From: JACCZX01 sp038216465
Lineage (GTDB): Bacteria > Pseudomonadota > Gammaproteobacteria > Burkholderiales > Burkholderiaceae_F
Length of the DNA: 23,984 nucleotides
Assembly: GCA_038216465.1 (NCBI GenBank)
Contig: JBBQQC010000034.1
Span: 1 to 23,984, forward strand
Direction of reading: 5' to 3'
The stretch's first letter is position 1. Every line of letters starts with the position of its first letter. Shown here in pieces: positions 14,912 through 23,151 of the stretch. Under the pieces are notes generated by a model. The model did not search any database and was not told the origin of the DNA. It saw only the letters and a program-made list of their open reading frames with translations. The translations under genes were made by a program, and so were the position numbers.

Positions 14912-16510
14912 TTAATAGAGCCGCTTGCTCGACGGCGTCCGGACCACACTGCGCGTCTTGGTGAATTTGTGCGCTGTCGCCGCCTTGATCGAGGCGCGAC
15001 CGCGCGCGTGCGCCGCCGGCACGGTCAACTCCAGCCGTTGACCCGCGAACAGGCTGGACGACGTTAGTCGGTTCCAGACGATGACGTCTTTCGGCTGGAC
15101 CTTCCAGCGCTGCGCCACACTCGTTAACGTATCGCCGTGGCGCACGCGGTAGGTGACTTTGCGCAGGTTCGCCTGCTCGGGTACGAAAGCAACTTTCCCG
15201 TCGAGGCTGGCAGCGGGAATGTCAGACGCCATCGTTTCGTCGCGCGGGATCAGGATCGTCGAGCCGCTGGCGAGCCGATAGCGGGGCGGTATTTGATTGG
15301 CGTCGCGCAGTTGTTCTTCGCCGATGCCGGCGCGTTTTGCAACCGTGGCGAGCGTGTCCGACGCTGTCGTCTTGTACGTGGTCCAGCTCGTCAGCGGTTG
15401 ACCGGTCGATTCCCACGCCGCCAGGTTCGCGTGAAAGCGTTCGACCTTGGTGGCCGGCAACAACAGTTGTGCACCGCCGCCAGCGCCGATGATCACGGGT
15501 CGGTTGAACGCCGGATTCAGCGCGCGAAAATCATCGACCTTCATTTCAGCCAAGCGGGCCGCGGTATCGATATCGATGTCGCGCGTTTTGTGCACGGCGA
15601 TGAAATACGGCGCGTTGTCGATTGGCGGCAATACGACGCCGTATTTTGTCGGCTCCGCGACGATGTTCTTGATCGCCTGCAGCTTTGGCACATATTGCTG
15701 CGTCTCTCTGGGCATCTTCAGATCGGTATAGCGCGCCGGCTTGCCCGCCCGGCGGTTCTTGGCGATCGCGCGCGACACGGCCCCTTCACCCCAGTTATAC
15801 GACGCCAGCGCCAGGTGCCAGTCGTCGAACATGTCATGCAGCTTCTGCAGATAGTCGAGCGCCGCGCGCGTCGATTCGATCACGCCGCGCCGTTCGTCCT
15901 TCCACATGTTCTGTTCCAGCGCATAGTTGCGCCCGGTCGACGGCACGAATTGCCACAGACCGGCGGCCTTCGCGCTCGACAGCGCCTCCGGTACGTACGC
16001 GCTCTCCACGAACGGAAGCAGTGCAATCTCGGTCGGCATTCCGCGCCGCTCGATCTCTTCGACGATGTGAAACAGATAGCGGCTCGAGCGCTGAGTCATG
16101 CGCGCGAAGTAATCAGGCTGGCTCGCGTACCAGCGCGTGCGATCTTCCGCCAGCCGGGTCTCCAGATCGGGCATCTTGAAGCCGAGCCGGATGCGCTGCC
16201 ATAGATCGCGCAGCGGCGGCGGCGATACCGGCCGTACAACCGGCAACGGCGCCTTGTCGGGCAGCACGATCACCGGCACCACTGGATCCACCGCGACCGT
16301 CGCGTCCGCTGGCGGGGTCGGCAGCGAAGCGGAGGGTGAAGAAAGTGGGGGAGGGATTGCTGCGGGAGGTGAGGGCGATGGTTCGGCGGCGGGGGTCGGG
16401 ATCGGGCTCGAGGTTCGCAATTCGCCGCCGCTGGTGGCGCACCCCGTCAGCACCGTGCAACAGGTGCCGAGCGCAATCCAGAAGGTCGCCGATTTTCTTG
16501 AGAGCCGCAT
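14912..16510 (-). CDS. mltD: Membrane-bound lytic murein transglycosylase D
   Basis: MltD cleaves peptidoglycan glycan strands with formation of 1,6-anhydromuramic acid. The 532-residue precursor has a lipoprotein signal with lipobox LTGC (C24), predicting anchoring to the outer membrane. A proline/serine/alanine-rich linker follows (about 33-100). The SLT domain has catalytic E169 in LLPFVESAY, then AGLWQFVPSTGRNYAL and ALASYNWGEGAV. Two LysM-type peptidoglycan-binding regions lie near 380-425 and 455-500 (YRVRHGDTLTSVAQRW), and the tail is basic. The linker is long and could reach across the periplasm. The gene is downstream of gloB on the same strand, as in E. coli, with its own likely promoter. 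Confidence 0.95.
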   Translation of the reverse strand: MRLSRKSATFWIALGTCCTVLTGCATSGGELRTSSPIPTPAAEPSPSPPAAIPPPLSSPSASLPTPPADATVAVDPVVPVIVLPDKAPLPVVRPVSPPPLRDLWQRIRLGFKMPDLETRLAEDRTRWYASQPDYFARMTQRSSRYLFHIVEEIERRGMPTEIALLPFVESAYVPEALSSAKAAGLWQFVPSTGRNYALEQNMWKDERRGVIESTRAALDYLQKLHDMFDDWHLALASYNWGEGAVSRAIAKNRRAGKPARYTDLKMPRETQQYVPKLQAIKNIVAEPTKYGVVLPPIDNAPYFIAVHKTRDIDIDTAARLAEMKVDDFRALNPAFNRPVIIGAGGGAQLLLPATKVERFHANLAAWESTGQPLTSWTTYKTTASDTLATVAKRAGIGEEQLRDANQIPPRYRLASGSTILIPRDETMASDIPAASLDGKVAFVPEQANLRKVTYRVRHGDTLTSVAQRWKVQPKDVIVWNRLTSSSLFAGQRLELTVPAAHARGRASIKAATAHKFTKTRSVVRTPSSKRLY

Positions 16511-16535
16511 GCCGAAAATCTACCGGGTTCGAGGC

Positions 16536-16565
16536 AGTGTAGGTAGAACGTAAAAAGGGCGTCAA
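16536..16565 (-). promoter_or_regulatory. Sigma-70-like promoter for mltD
   Basis: Read leftward: -35 TTGACG (16565-16560), an 18-base spacer, and -10 TACACT (16541-16536). Transcription would begin near 16529, about 20 bases before the mltD ATG at 16510. It lies in the 78-base gap after gloB and could drive mltD-fabI and the following gene. Confidence 0.5.
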
Positions 16566-16588
16566 GTCGCGCGATCAGCTGCCGAGGA

Positions 16589-17368
16589 CTAGCCGAAACC
16601 ATCCTTCCAGCTGCGGATGGCCGCGAACGTCGAGACCCGCGCCAACCCGGCGCCTTGGCGCGCACCCGATGCTGCGGCGCGGACCGAGGGCACGTCGCAC
16701 CGCATGAATGGATTGGTCGCGAGTTCGAGGCCGATCGTCGATGGCAACGTGGGTTCGCCGCGCTTGCGCATTGCAGTGGCCATCGCCGCGCGCGTTTGCA
16801 GCTCGCGGTTATCGGGCTCGACTTCGAGCGCGAACCGAATGTTGGCGACCGTGTACTCGTGTCCGCAGTACACGCGCGTTGTGGCCGGCAACGCGGCGAG
16901 CGTATCGAGCGACGCAAGCATCTGTTCGGGCGTGCCCTCGAACAATCGTCCGCATCCACACGCGAACAAGGTGTCGCCGCAGAACAGCGCGGGCGGTTTG
17001 AGCGCCGCTGCATGAAACGCGATATGGCCGGCGGTGTGGCCCGGAATGTCGATCACTCCGAAGCGTGTGCCCAGCACGTCGATGGTGTCGCCCGCGCCGA
17101 GCCGATGATCGAGCTGGGCCACGCTTTCGCGCGCCGGCCCATAGGCGATTGCCGGATAGCGCTGTTTCAGTGCGATCAGGCCGCCGACATGGTCGGCGTG
17201 GTGATGCGTCGCTAGAATCGCGGTCAGGCGGAGCTGTTGCTGTTCGAGTGCGCGCACGACGGGTTCGGCATCGCCGGGATCAACCACCGCTGCCTCGTTG
17301 CCGCGGACGAGTAGCCACATATAGTTGTCTTTGAACGCCGGCAGCGGCGAAATCTTGATATCGGACAT
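16589..17368 (-). CDS. gloB: Hydroxyacylglutathione hydrolase (glyoxalase II)
   Basis: GloB hydrolyses S-D-lactoylglutathione to D-lactate and glutathione, completing methylglyoxal detoxification. The 259-residue protein is a metallo-beta-lactamase-fold enzyme with the metal motif THHHADH (H55, H57, D59, H60). Further ligands are visible in IPGHTAGHIAF, FCGDTLF and YCGHEYT. The C-terminal glutathione-binding domain includes RKRGEPTLPSTIGLE and NPFMRCD. Length and motifs are typical. The gene is divergent from the methyltransferase gene with only 17 bases between the start codons, an arrangement also known in E. coli (gloB/yafS). Confidence 0.96.
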   Translation of the reverse strand: MSDIKISPLPAFKDNYMWLLVRGNEAAVVDPGDAEPVVRALEQQQLRLTAILATHHHADHVGGLIALKQRYPAIAYGPARESVAQLDHRLGAGDTIDVLGTRFGVIDIPGHTAGHIAFHAAALKPPALFCGDTLFACGCGRLFEGTPEQMLASLDTLAALPATTRVYCGHEYTVANIRFALEVEPDNRELQTRAAMATAMRKRGEPTLPSTIGLELATNPFMRCDVPSVRAAASGARQGAGLARVSTFAAIRSWKDGFG

Positions 17369-17385
17369 GGTCAGGGTGTTTGCGA

Positions 17386-18228
17386 ATGAGCGCTGAAGGC
17401 GAATCGATCGTCAGGTTATCCGAGTTTCTGCGATCGCCCGCCGGTCAGTACGTGCTCGACTGGGAGCAACTGCATCTCGATGCGGCGGTCGTCGACGTTT
17501 TCGGCTACCACGCGCTGCAGCTCGGGCTGCCGGACATCGACGCGCTGCGTGAGAACCGCATGCCGCTGCGCTTTTGCGCGGCCAATCGCCTGCCCGAGGT
17601 CGCGTACAGCGCCGCGCATCCGAAAGTCGCGGTGATCAACCGCTACGAAGAATTGCCGTTCGCCACGCATTCGATCGATCTGGTGGTCATGCCGCACATA
17701 CTCGAGTTCACTGAAGATCCGCACCAGGTGCTGCGCGAGGTCGAGCGCGTGCTGGTGCCCGAGGGACACGTTGTCATCACCGGGTTTAATCCGGTCAGCC
17801 TGTGGGGTGCCCGTCAGTATCTGACCCGCCTTGGGGCGTCACCGTACTTGCCGCGCGAGGGGCGGTTTCTGACGCTGCCGCGCATCAAGGACTGGCTGAA
17901 GCTGCTGTCGTTCGACGTCGAGCGCGGTCGCTTCGGATGTTATGCGCCGTCGGTGCGGCAGGAGCGGTGGCTTGCGCGCTGGCAGTTCATGGAGAAAGCG
18001 GGCGATCGCTGGTGGCCGTTTCTCGGCGCGATCTACATGCTGACCGCGGTCAAGCGCGTGCGCGGCATGCGACTGATCGGCGCCGTGTGGAAGGGCAAGG
18101 AAGAACCGGCGCGCCGGCTTGCGCCCGCGGCGACGACGCGAACATTCCTGACGGGCGATTCGAGCTCCGCGGTGATCGAGGCGCCGGACGCGGCCAATGA
18201 CGGCGTGCGCACCTCGATCAGGAGATGA
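17386..18228 (+). CDS. yafS: YafS-like SAM-dependent methyltransferase
   Basis: The 280-residue protein belongs to the Methyltransf_11-type group found between gloB and rnhA in many proteobacteria; its substrate is unknown. The core is recognisable from LPFATHSIDLVVMPHILEF and REVERVLVPEGHVVITGFNP (about 95-145). The usual glycine-rich SAM motif I (DxGxGxG) is replaced by VVDVFGYHALQLG (about 35-47), so SAM binding may be altered. The C-terminal 60 residues are hydrophobic then low-complexity (GAIYMLTAVKRVRG). ATG at 17386 was preferred over TTG at 17380. The stop overlaps the rnhA start (ATGA), implying translational coupling. Confidence 0.85.
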   Translation: MSAEGESIVRLSEFLRSPAGQYVLDWEQLHLDAAVVDVFGYHALQLGLPDIDALRENRMPLRFCAANRLPEVAYSAAHPKVAVINRYEELPFATHSIDLVVMPHILEFTEDPHQVLREVERVLVPEGHVVITGFNPVSLWGARQYLTRLGASPYLPREGRFLTLPRIKDWLKLLSFDVERGRFGCYAPSVRQERWLARWQFMEKAGDRWWPFLGAIYMLTAVKRVRGMRLIGAVWKGKEEPARRLAPAATTRTFLTGDSSSAVIEAPDAANDGVRTSIRR

Positions 18229-18824
18229 AGCACGCGCGAAGTATCAAATTAGTTGAGGACTCAGAGCCGCGGCGCGATGAGCGCCGGGCCGCCCCAAGCT
18301 CATTGCGCGCCCCCGCGGGGGGCGGGCGCATAGCACCCGGGGGCAAACACATTCGTCCGCAGGACGCATCCGGCTCCCTCGTCCATATATTTACCGATGG
18401 CGCGTGCAAGGGGAATCCGGGGCCGGGCGGCTGGGGAGCACTGCTGCTCTACGGCGATCGCGAAAAAGAGCTGTTCGGCGGTGAGAATCCGACAACCAAC
18501 AACCGGATGGAGTTGCTGGCCGTGATCGAAGCCCTGAGCTCGTTGAAGCGGCGCTGTCAGGTGATCGTGCATACGGATTCGCAGTATGTGCGGCTGGGAA
18601 TCACCGAGTGGCTACCAGCGTGGATGCAGCGCGGCTGGAAAACGGCCGCAAAAAAACCGGTCAAGAACGCCGATTTGTGGCAGCGGCTGTTCGACGCGGC
18701 AGCGCGACATGACATTGAATGGCGCTGGGTGCGCGGCCATTCAGGCAATGTGGGGAACGAGCGGGCCGATGAATTGGCGAACCGCGGGGCCGAATCGGTG
18801 TCTGGATCTAAGGCGCGCTCGTAA
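18225..18824 (+). CDS. rnhA: Ribonuclease HI with an N-terminal extension
   Basis: RNase HI degrades RNA in RNA-DNA hybrids. The core has all catalytic residues at a constant +48 offset from E. coli: D58 (FTDGACKGNPGPGGW), E96 (NNRMELLAV), D118 (HTDSQYV), H172 (RGHSGN) and D182 (NERADELAN). The protein is 199 residues against about 150 usually. The extra 48 residues at the N-terminus are rich in Arg, Ala, Pro and Gly and are partly encoded by a GC-rich hairpin. The first in-frame ATG is at 18225 and overlaps the methyltransferase stop (ATGA). The only other ordinary start before the core is a TTG at 18303. Whether the extension is translated or removed is uncertain; the core is not in doubt. 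Confidence 0.93.
   Translation: MKHARSIKLVEDSEPRRDERRAAPSSLRAPAGGGRIAPGGKHIRPQDASGSLVHIFTDGACKGNPGPGGWGALLLYGDREKELFGGENPTTNNRMELLAVIEALSSLKRRCQVIVHTDSQYVRLGITEWLPAWMQRGWKTAAKKPVKNADLWQRLFDAAARHDIEWRWVRGHSGNVGNERADELANRGAESVSGSKARS
18281..18345. repeat. GC-rich repeat-like palindromic element inside the rnhA 5' region
   Basis: The region contains GGGCCGCCCCAAG (18286-18298), then a stem of seven G-C pairs with a three-base loop (arms 18308-18314 and 18318-18324, extendable to 18305-18327 with one mismatch), then CCCGGGGGC (18336-18344). This layout resembles the short palindromic repeats I recall scattered between genes in Bordetella and comamonads. A single copy is seen here, so its repeat status rests on that recollection. 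It keeps the rnhA frame open. The hairpin could also lower translation of rnhA. Confidence 0.45.
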
Positions 18825-18840
18825 AAACCGCGCGGCCGAG

Positions 18841-18849
18841 TGCTAAATT
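18841..18849 (+). promoter_or_regulatory. Possible extended -10 element for the RND efflux genes
   Basis: TGC followed by TAAATT (-10 at 18844-18849) resembles an extended -10. No -35 hexamer is visible upstream. Transcription would start near 18856, just before the hairpin at 18859, giving a leader of about 30 bases that is mostly stem-loop. Confidence 0.35.
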
Positions 18850-18858
18850 CGATCTCCT

Positions 18859-18881
18859 AGCTGCGCCCGCCGCAGCTTTTT
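18859..18881 (+). terminator. Terminator-like hairpin between rnhA and the efflux adaptor gene
   Basis: Arms AGCTGCG (18859-18865) and CGCAGCT (18871-18877) form a perfect 7-base stem with a 5-base loop, followed by T's to 18881 (five in a row counting the last stem base). This has the form of a Rho-independent terminator, fitting the end of the yafS-rnhA transcript. It ends only four bases before the ATG at 18886, leaving no room for a Shine-Dalgarno sequence. It may therefore also act as a leader hairpin for the adaptor gene. Confidence 0.65.
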
Positions 18882-18885
18882 CGAC

Positions 18886-20055
18886 ATGAAGAGAAATCGA
18901 ACCACCTTCGTGGCGGTCGCCGCCCTAGTGATCGTCGCCGTTCTCGCCTATTTCGCGGTGGATCGCCTGTCGCCCGGGCCGAATGCATTAGCGGGTGTCA
19001 AGGGCTCGGCCACGTCAGAGGCGGCTAAAGGAACGCCTGTACCGGGCGCTGCCAAGGGCGCACCCGCTGCGCTGACCGCGGTCGAAGTGATTCAACTGAA
19101 GCCGAGCACGGTGCAGGAGGACTTGCAGGCGGTCGGTTCGCTGCAGTCGAACGAGAGCGTCATCCTCCGACCGGAAGTGTCGGGCCGCATTTCGGCGATC
19201 GGCTTTAAGGACGGGCAGATCGTGCGCAAAGGCCAGATGTTGATCGCGCTCGACAATTCTCTCAACGCGGCCGAAGTAGCGCAGATGCAGGCCGAGAACG
19301 ACCTCGCGCTGGCCAACCTGAGGCGCAGCGAAGATCTCGCGAGTCGAAAGTTCATCAGTTCGAGCGCGCAGGACACGGCCGCGTCGAATGCCCAGGTGGC
19401 GGATGCGAAGCTGAAACTGGCGCAGGCCAGGTTGTCGAAGATGCGCATCGTCGCTCCGTTTGACGGTGTGGTCGGGATCCGGGGCGTCAGCCTCGGCGAC
19501 TATGTCAAGGACGGAACCGACCTTGTCAACGTCGAAGACGTGCGCACTTTGAAGGTCGACTTTCGATTGCCGGAGCGCAATCTGTCGCAGATCAAGGTCG
19601 GGCAGAGGATCGACGTATTGGCCGATGCTCTGCCGGGCGAACACTTTAGCGGCGACATCGACGCCATCAATCCTCGCATCGACGCCAACGGCAGATCGCT
19701 GGAGATTCGCGCGCGGATGCAGAACCTGGGAGGCAAGCTGAGGCCGGGAATGTTCGTTCGCGTACGCGTCATCGTCGGCGAGCGCGCCAATGCGTTGCTG
19801 GTGCCCGAGGAGGCGATCGTGCCCGAAGGTGGCGAATTTTTTGTTTACAAGATAGTCGAGGGTCAGGCGCGCCGCGCACCGGTCAAGATCGGTGTGCGGC
19901 GCGACGCCAAGGTCGAGATCGTCGAAGGGCTGGCTGCGGGCGATCGCGTTGTCACCGCCGGCATGCGGCTGTCGCGTGACGGGCAACCGGTGAACGCGGT
20001 CGAACGCGCTGCGCCCGCCGACGCGAGCGCCAAGAAACAAGCCGCGGGAAGCTAG
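18886..20055 (+). CDS. RND efflux periplasmic adaptor (membrane fusion protein)
   Basis: The 389-residue adaptor links an inner-membrane RND pump to an outer-membrane channel. It has an N-terminal membrane anchor (about residues 8-26, FVAVAALVIVAVLAYFAV) and a small-residue-rich spacer (30-65). A lipoyl half-motif follows (SGRISAIGFKDGQIVRKGQ), then an alpha-hairpin of about 60 residues (NLRRSEDLASRKFISSS). The second lipoyl half and beta-barrel come next (APFDGVVGIRGVSLGDYV), then the membrane-proximal domain (VVTAGMRLSRDGQPV). No lipobox is present, so it is anchored by the helix. The pump gene starts 12 bases downstream. No outer-membrane channel gene is in the window, so a channel encoded elsewhere must be used. 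Confidence 0.93.
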   Translation: MKRNRTTFVAVAALVIVAVLAYFAVDRLSPGPNALAGVKGSATSEAAKGTPVPGAAKGAPAALTAVEVIQLKPSTVQEDLQAVGSLQSNESVILRPEVSGRISAIGFKDGQIVRKGQMLIALDNSLNAAEVAQMQAENDLALANLRRSEDLASRKFISSSAQDTAASNAQVADAKLKLAQARLSKMRIVAPFDGVVGIRGVSLGDYVKDGTDLVNVEDVRTLKVDFRLPERNLSQIKVGQRIDVLADALPGEHFSGDIDAINPRIDANGRSLEIRARMQNLGGKLRPGMFVRVRVIVGERANALLVPEEAIVPEGGEFFVYKIVEGQARRAPVKIGVRRDAKVEIVEGLAAGDRVVTAGMRLSRDGQPVNAVERAAPADASAKKQAAGS

Positions 20056-20067
20056 ACAGGCTCTCTC

Positions 20068-23000
20068 ATGTCGCTCTTCGAAATCTGCATCCGCCGCCCG
20101 GTCTTGTCATCGGTGCTGTCGCTGCTGGTGCTCGTCATCGGCGCGATCTCGTATACGCGGCTCGATGTGCGCGAGTATCCGAAAATCGACGAGCCGGTGG
20201 TCAGCGTCAGTACCACATATCCGGGTGCGTCGGCCGAGGTCATCGAGTCGCAAATTACCAAGGTGCTCGAAGATTCTCTGGCCGGCATCGAAGGCGTCGA
20301 GCTGATGAGCTCGCGCTCGCGCTCCGAGCGCAGCGACATCGACGTGCGGTTTCGCATCACGCGCAGTCCCGATTCGGCCGCTGCCGACGTACGCGACAAG
20401 GTTGCGCGCGTGCGCGCGCGGCTGCCCGATACCGTCGACGAGCCGGTGATCGCGAAGGTCGAGGCCGATGCGTTCCCGGTGATCTGGATGGCGGTGGCGG
20501 CCGGCCAGCGCTCGCCGCTGGAGGTGTCCGATTATCTGGCGCGCTACGTTAAGCCGAGGCTATCGGTGCTGCCGGGCGCGGCCGACGTCTGGATTTTCGG
20601 CGAGCGCCGCACGGCGATGCGCATCAACGTCGATCGCGACCGGCTCGCCGCTTATGGACTGACGCCTCAGGACATCGAAAACGCGTTGCGGCGGCAGAAC
20701 ATCGAGCTGCCATCGGGCCGTATCGAGTCGACCTCGCGCGAGTTTTCGATCGTCGCTTCGACCGACGTCAGCACGCGCGATCAGTTCGAAAACCTGATCG
20801 TCGCCAACGTCAAGAGCTACCCGGTGCGCTTGCGCGACGTGGCCGGCGTCGGGGTCGGCGCGGTCAGCGAGCGCGTGATCGCGCGCTACAACGGCAAGCC
20901 GTCGATCAACATGGGGCTGGTCAAGCAGGCCACCGCCAACCCGCTCGATTTGTCAAAGGCGCTGCGCGCTGAAATCGCAAAGATCAATCCGACGCTGCCG
21001 CCGGGCATGAGCATCAACGTGGCGTACGACTCGTCGGTGTTCATCGAACGCTCGATCAAGTCGGTGTTCACGACGGTGGGCGAAGCGGTGCTGCTGGTCG
21101 CGCTGGTGATTTTCTTTTTCCTGCGCAACGTGCGCGCGACGATCATCCCTCTGGTGACGATCCCGCTGGCGCTGGTCGGCTCGTTTGCGCTGATGTACGC
21201 ATTCGGCTTCACGATCAACACGCTGACCCTGTTGGCGATGGTACTGGCGATCGGGCTGGTGGTCGACGACGCGATCGTGGTGTTGGAAAACATTTATCGA
21301 AACATCGAAGCCGGCATGGACCGCGTAGCCGCTTCGGTCAAGGGCATCAAGGAAATCGGCTTCGCGGTGGTGGCGATGACGCTGACGCTGACCGCGGTGT
21401 ATGCGCCGCTCGCCTTCGCCACCGGGCGCACCGGGCGGCTGTTCATCGAGTTCGCCCTGGCGCTGGCCGGCGCGGTGCTGGTGTCCGGCTTCGTTGCGCT
21501 GACTTTGTCGCCGATGATGTGCAGCAAGCTTCTGAAGCACGAAGAAAAGCACGGCCGAGTTTTCACGATGATCGAGCGTTGGTTGAGTGCGCTGACCGAC
21601 GGCTACGCGCGTTCACTGGCGTGGCTGCTGCAGCGCCGCTGGATTGTCGTGATCGCCTGGCTCGCCGCCGCCGGAATTGCCGCGCTGTTTTTTTCGTTGC
21701 TGCGCTCGGAACTCGCGCCTTTGGAGGATCGCGGCGTTATTTTTGCGCGCATGCAGTCGCCGCCAGGCGCTACGGTCGATTACACGTCTGAGCAGTTACG
21801 CGCGGTCGAAGGATTTTTTTCGACGATTCCGCAAGCCTCGGCGTACAACGCGATCGCAGGCTTCCCGACGGTCGATTTTGGCACCGGCATTTTGCGGCTC
21901 AAACCGTGGGAGGAGCGCACGCGCAAGCAGCAGGACATCGCGCGCGAACTGAACCAGAAGTTTCAGGCGTTGCCCGGCATCATCGGCTTTGCGGTCAATC
22001 CGCCGTCGCTCGGCCAGTCGGGGCGTTCGCTGCCGATCGATTACGTGATCATGGCGCAGCTGCCGTATGCCGAGCTCGATCGCATCGTGCAGAACTTCAT
22101 TGCCGAGATTTCGAAGACCGGCATCGTGCAGAATCCGCAGTCGGATCTGCGACTGAATACGCCGGAGCTCAGAGTCGATGTGAACCGCGACAAGCTCGGC
22201 GACCTCGGCATTCCGGTTGAAACCGTCGGACGCACGTTGCAGACAATGCTCGGCGGCAGCCAGATTACGCGTTTCAAGAAAGACGGCGAGCAGTACGACG
22301 TGATCGTGCAGGTGGCGCCGCGCGATCGCAGCCGGCCGAATGACATCAGCGACATTTACGTGCGCGGCCGCGACGGCTCGATGGTTCAGCTCGCCAACGT
22401 CGTCACGGTGCTCGAAGGCGTATCGCCCTCGTCGCTGAATCATTTTCAGCGGCTGCGCGCGGTGTCGGTCAGCGCCAGCCTGGCGCCTGGCTACACGATC
22501 GGCGATGCGCTCAAGATGATGGACGAAACGGCGCAGCGCGTGCTGCCGCCGGATGCGCTGACCGATCTGAACGGTCAGTCGCGCGAGTTTCGCGATGCGC
22601 GCGGCAGTTTTTATCTGACCCTGGCGCTCGCGTTGATCTTCATCTACCTGGTGCTGTCAGCGCAGTTCGAAAGTTTTGCCGATCCGTTCGTCATCATGCT
22701 GTCGGTGCCGCTGTCGGCCGCGGGAGCGCTATTCGCACTGTGGGCCAGCGGCGGCACCTGGAACATTTACAGCCAGATCGGCATGATTACGTTGATCGGC
22801 TTGATCACCAAGCACGGCATCCTGATCGTCGAGTTCGCCAATCAGCTGCAGGAACGCGGTGAGTCGCTGTTCGATGCGGTCAGTCATTCGGCGGTGTTGC
22901 GGCTGCGGCCGATCTTGATGACCACTGGCGCGATGGTGCTGGGTGCTGTGCCGCTCGCGCTTTCATCGGGCGCCGGCGCCGAAAGCCGCATCCAGATCGG

Positions 23001-23151
23001 CTGGGTGATCGTCGGCGGGCTGACGTTCGGCACCGTGCTGACGCTGTTCGTCGTGCCGACGATGTACACGTTGATGGAGCAGGGGTTGGGCAAGTGGATG
23101 GGATCACACCAGCATGCCCAACCTGCGACGGCGGAGAGCGGCGCCGAGTGA
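20068..23151 (+). CDS. RND multidrug efflux pump (HAE1 family, AcrB/MexB-like)
   Basis: The 1027-residue inner-membrane proton antiporter has the full AcrB length and order: TM1, a periplasmic porter domain, TM2-7, a second porter domain, TM8-12. The proton-relay pair is D400/D401 in GLVVDDAIVVLENI (AcrB D407/D408). K915 in LITKHGILIVEFANQ corresponds to AcrB K940. Segments such as TTYPGASAEVIE and FALALAGAVLVSGFVALTLSP are typical of hydrophobe/amphiphile exporters rather than metal exporters. Substrates cannot be predicted. The gene pairs with the adaptor upstream. Unusually, its stop codon is shared with the dnaQ start region (GTGA), so dnaQ translation is likely coupled to it. Confidence 0.95.
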   Translation: MSLFEICIRRPVLSSVLSLLVLVIGAISYTRLDVREYPKIDEPVVSVSTTYPGASAEVIESQITKVLEDSLAGIEGVELMSSRSRSERSDIDVRFRITRSPDSAAADVRDKVARVRARLPDTVDEPVIAKVEADAFPVIWMAVAAGQRSPLEVSDYLARYVKPRLSVLPGAADVWIFGERRTAMRINVDRDRLAAYGLTPQDIENALRRQNIELPSGRIESTSREFSIVASTDVSTRDQFENLIVANVKSYPVRLRDVAGVGVGAVSERVIARYNGKPSINMGLVKQATANPLDLSKALRAEIAKINPTLPPGMSINVAYDSSVFIERSIKSVFTTVGEAVLLVALVIFFFLRNVRATIIPLVTIPLALVGSFALMYAFGFTINTLTLLAMVLAIGLVVDDAIVVLENIYRNIEAGMDRVAASVKGIKEIGFAVVAMTLTLTAVYAPLAFATGRTGRLFIEFALALAGAVLVSGFVALTLSPMMCSKLLKHEEKHGRVFTMIERWLSALTDGYARSLAWLLQRRWIVVIAWLAAAGIAALFFSLLRSELAPLEDRGVIFARMQSPPGATVDYTSEQLRAVEGFFSTIPQASAYNAIAGFPTVDFGTGILRLKPWEERTRKQQDIARELNQKFQALPGIIGFAVNPPSLGQSGRSLPIDYVIMAQLPYAELDRIVQNFIAEISKTGIVQNPQSDLRLNTPELRVDVNRDKLGDLGIPVETVGRTLQTMLGGSQITRFKKDGEQYDVIVQVAPRDRSRPNDISDIYVRGRDGSMVQLANVVTVLEGVSPSSLNHFQRLRAVSVSASLAPGYTIGDALKMMDETAQRVLPPDALTDLNGQSREFRDARGSFYLTLALALIFIYLVLSAQFESFADPFVIMLSVPLSAAGALFALWASGGTWNIYSQIGMITLIGLITKHGILIVEFANQLQERGESLFDAVSHSAVLRLRPILMTTGAMVLGAVPLALSSGAGAESRIQIGWVIVGGLTFGTVLTLFVVPTMYTLMEQGLGKWMGSHQHAQPATAESGAE

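Noticed and set aside
15137..16204. 355-codon rightward frame antisense to mltD
   Set aside because: It is rich in Arg and Ala with no domain, and the opposite strand encodes a complete MltD.
23094..23147. Longer DnaQ start at GTG 23094
   Set aside because: It would place 18 residues within the pump gene and add sequence before the conserved VLDTETTG region that normal DnaQ proteins lack.
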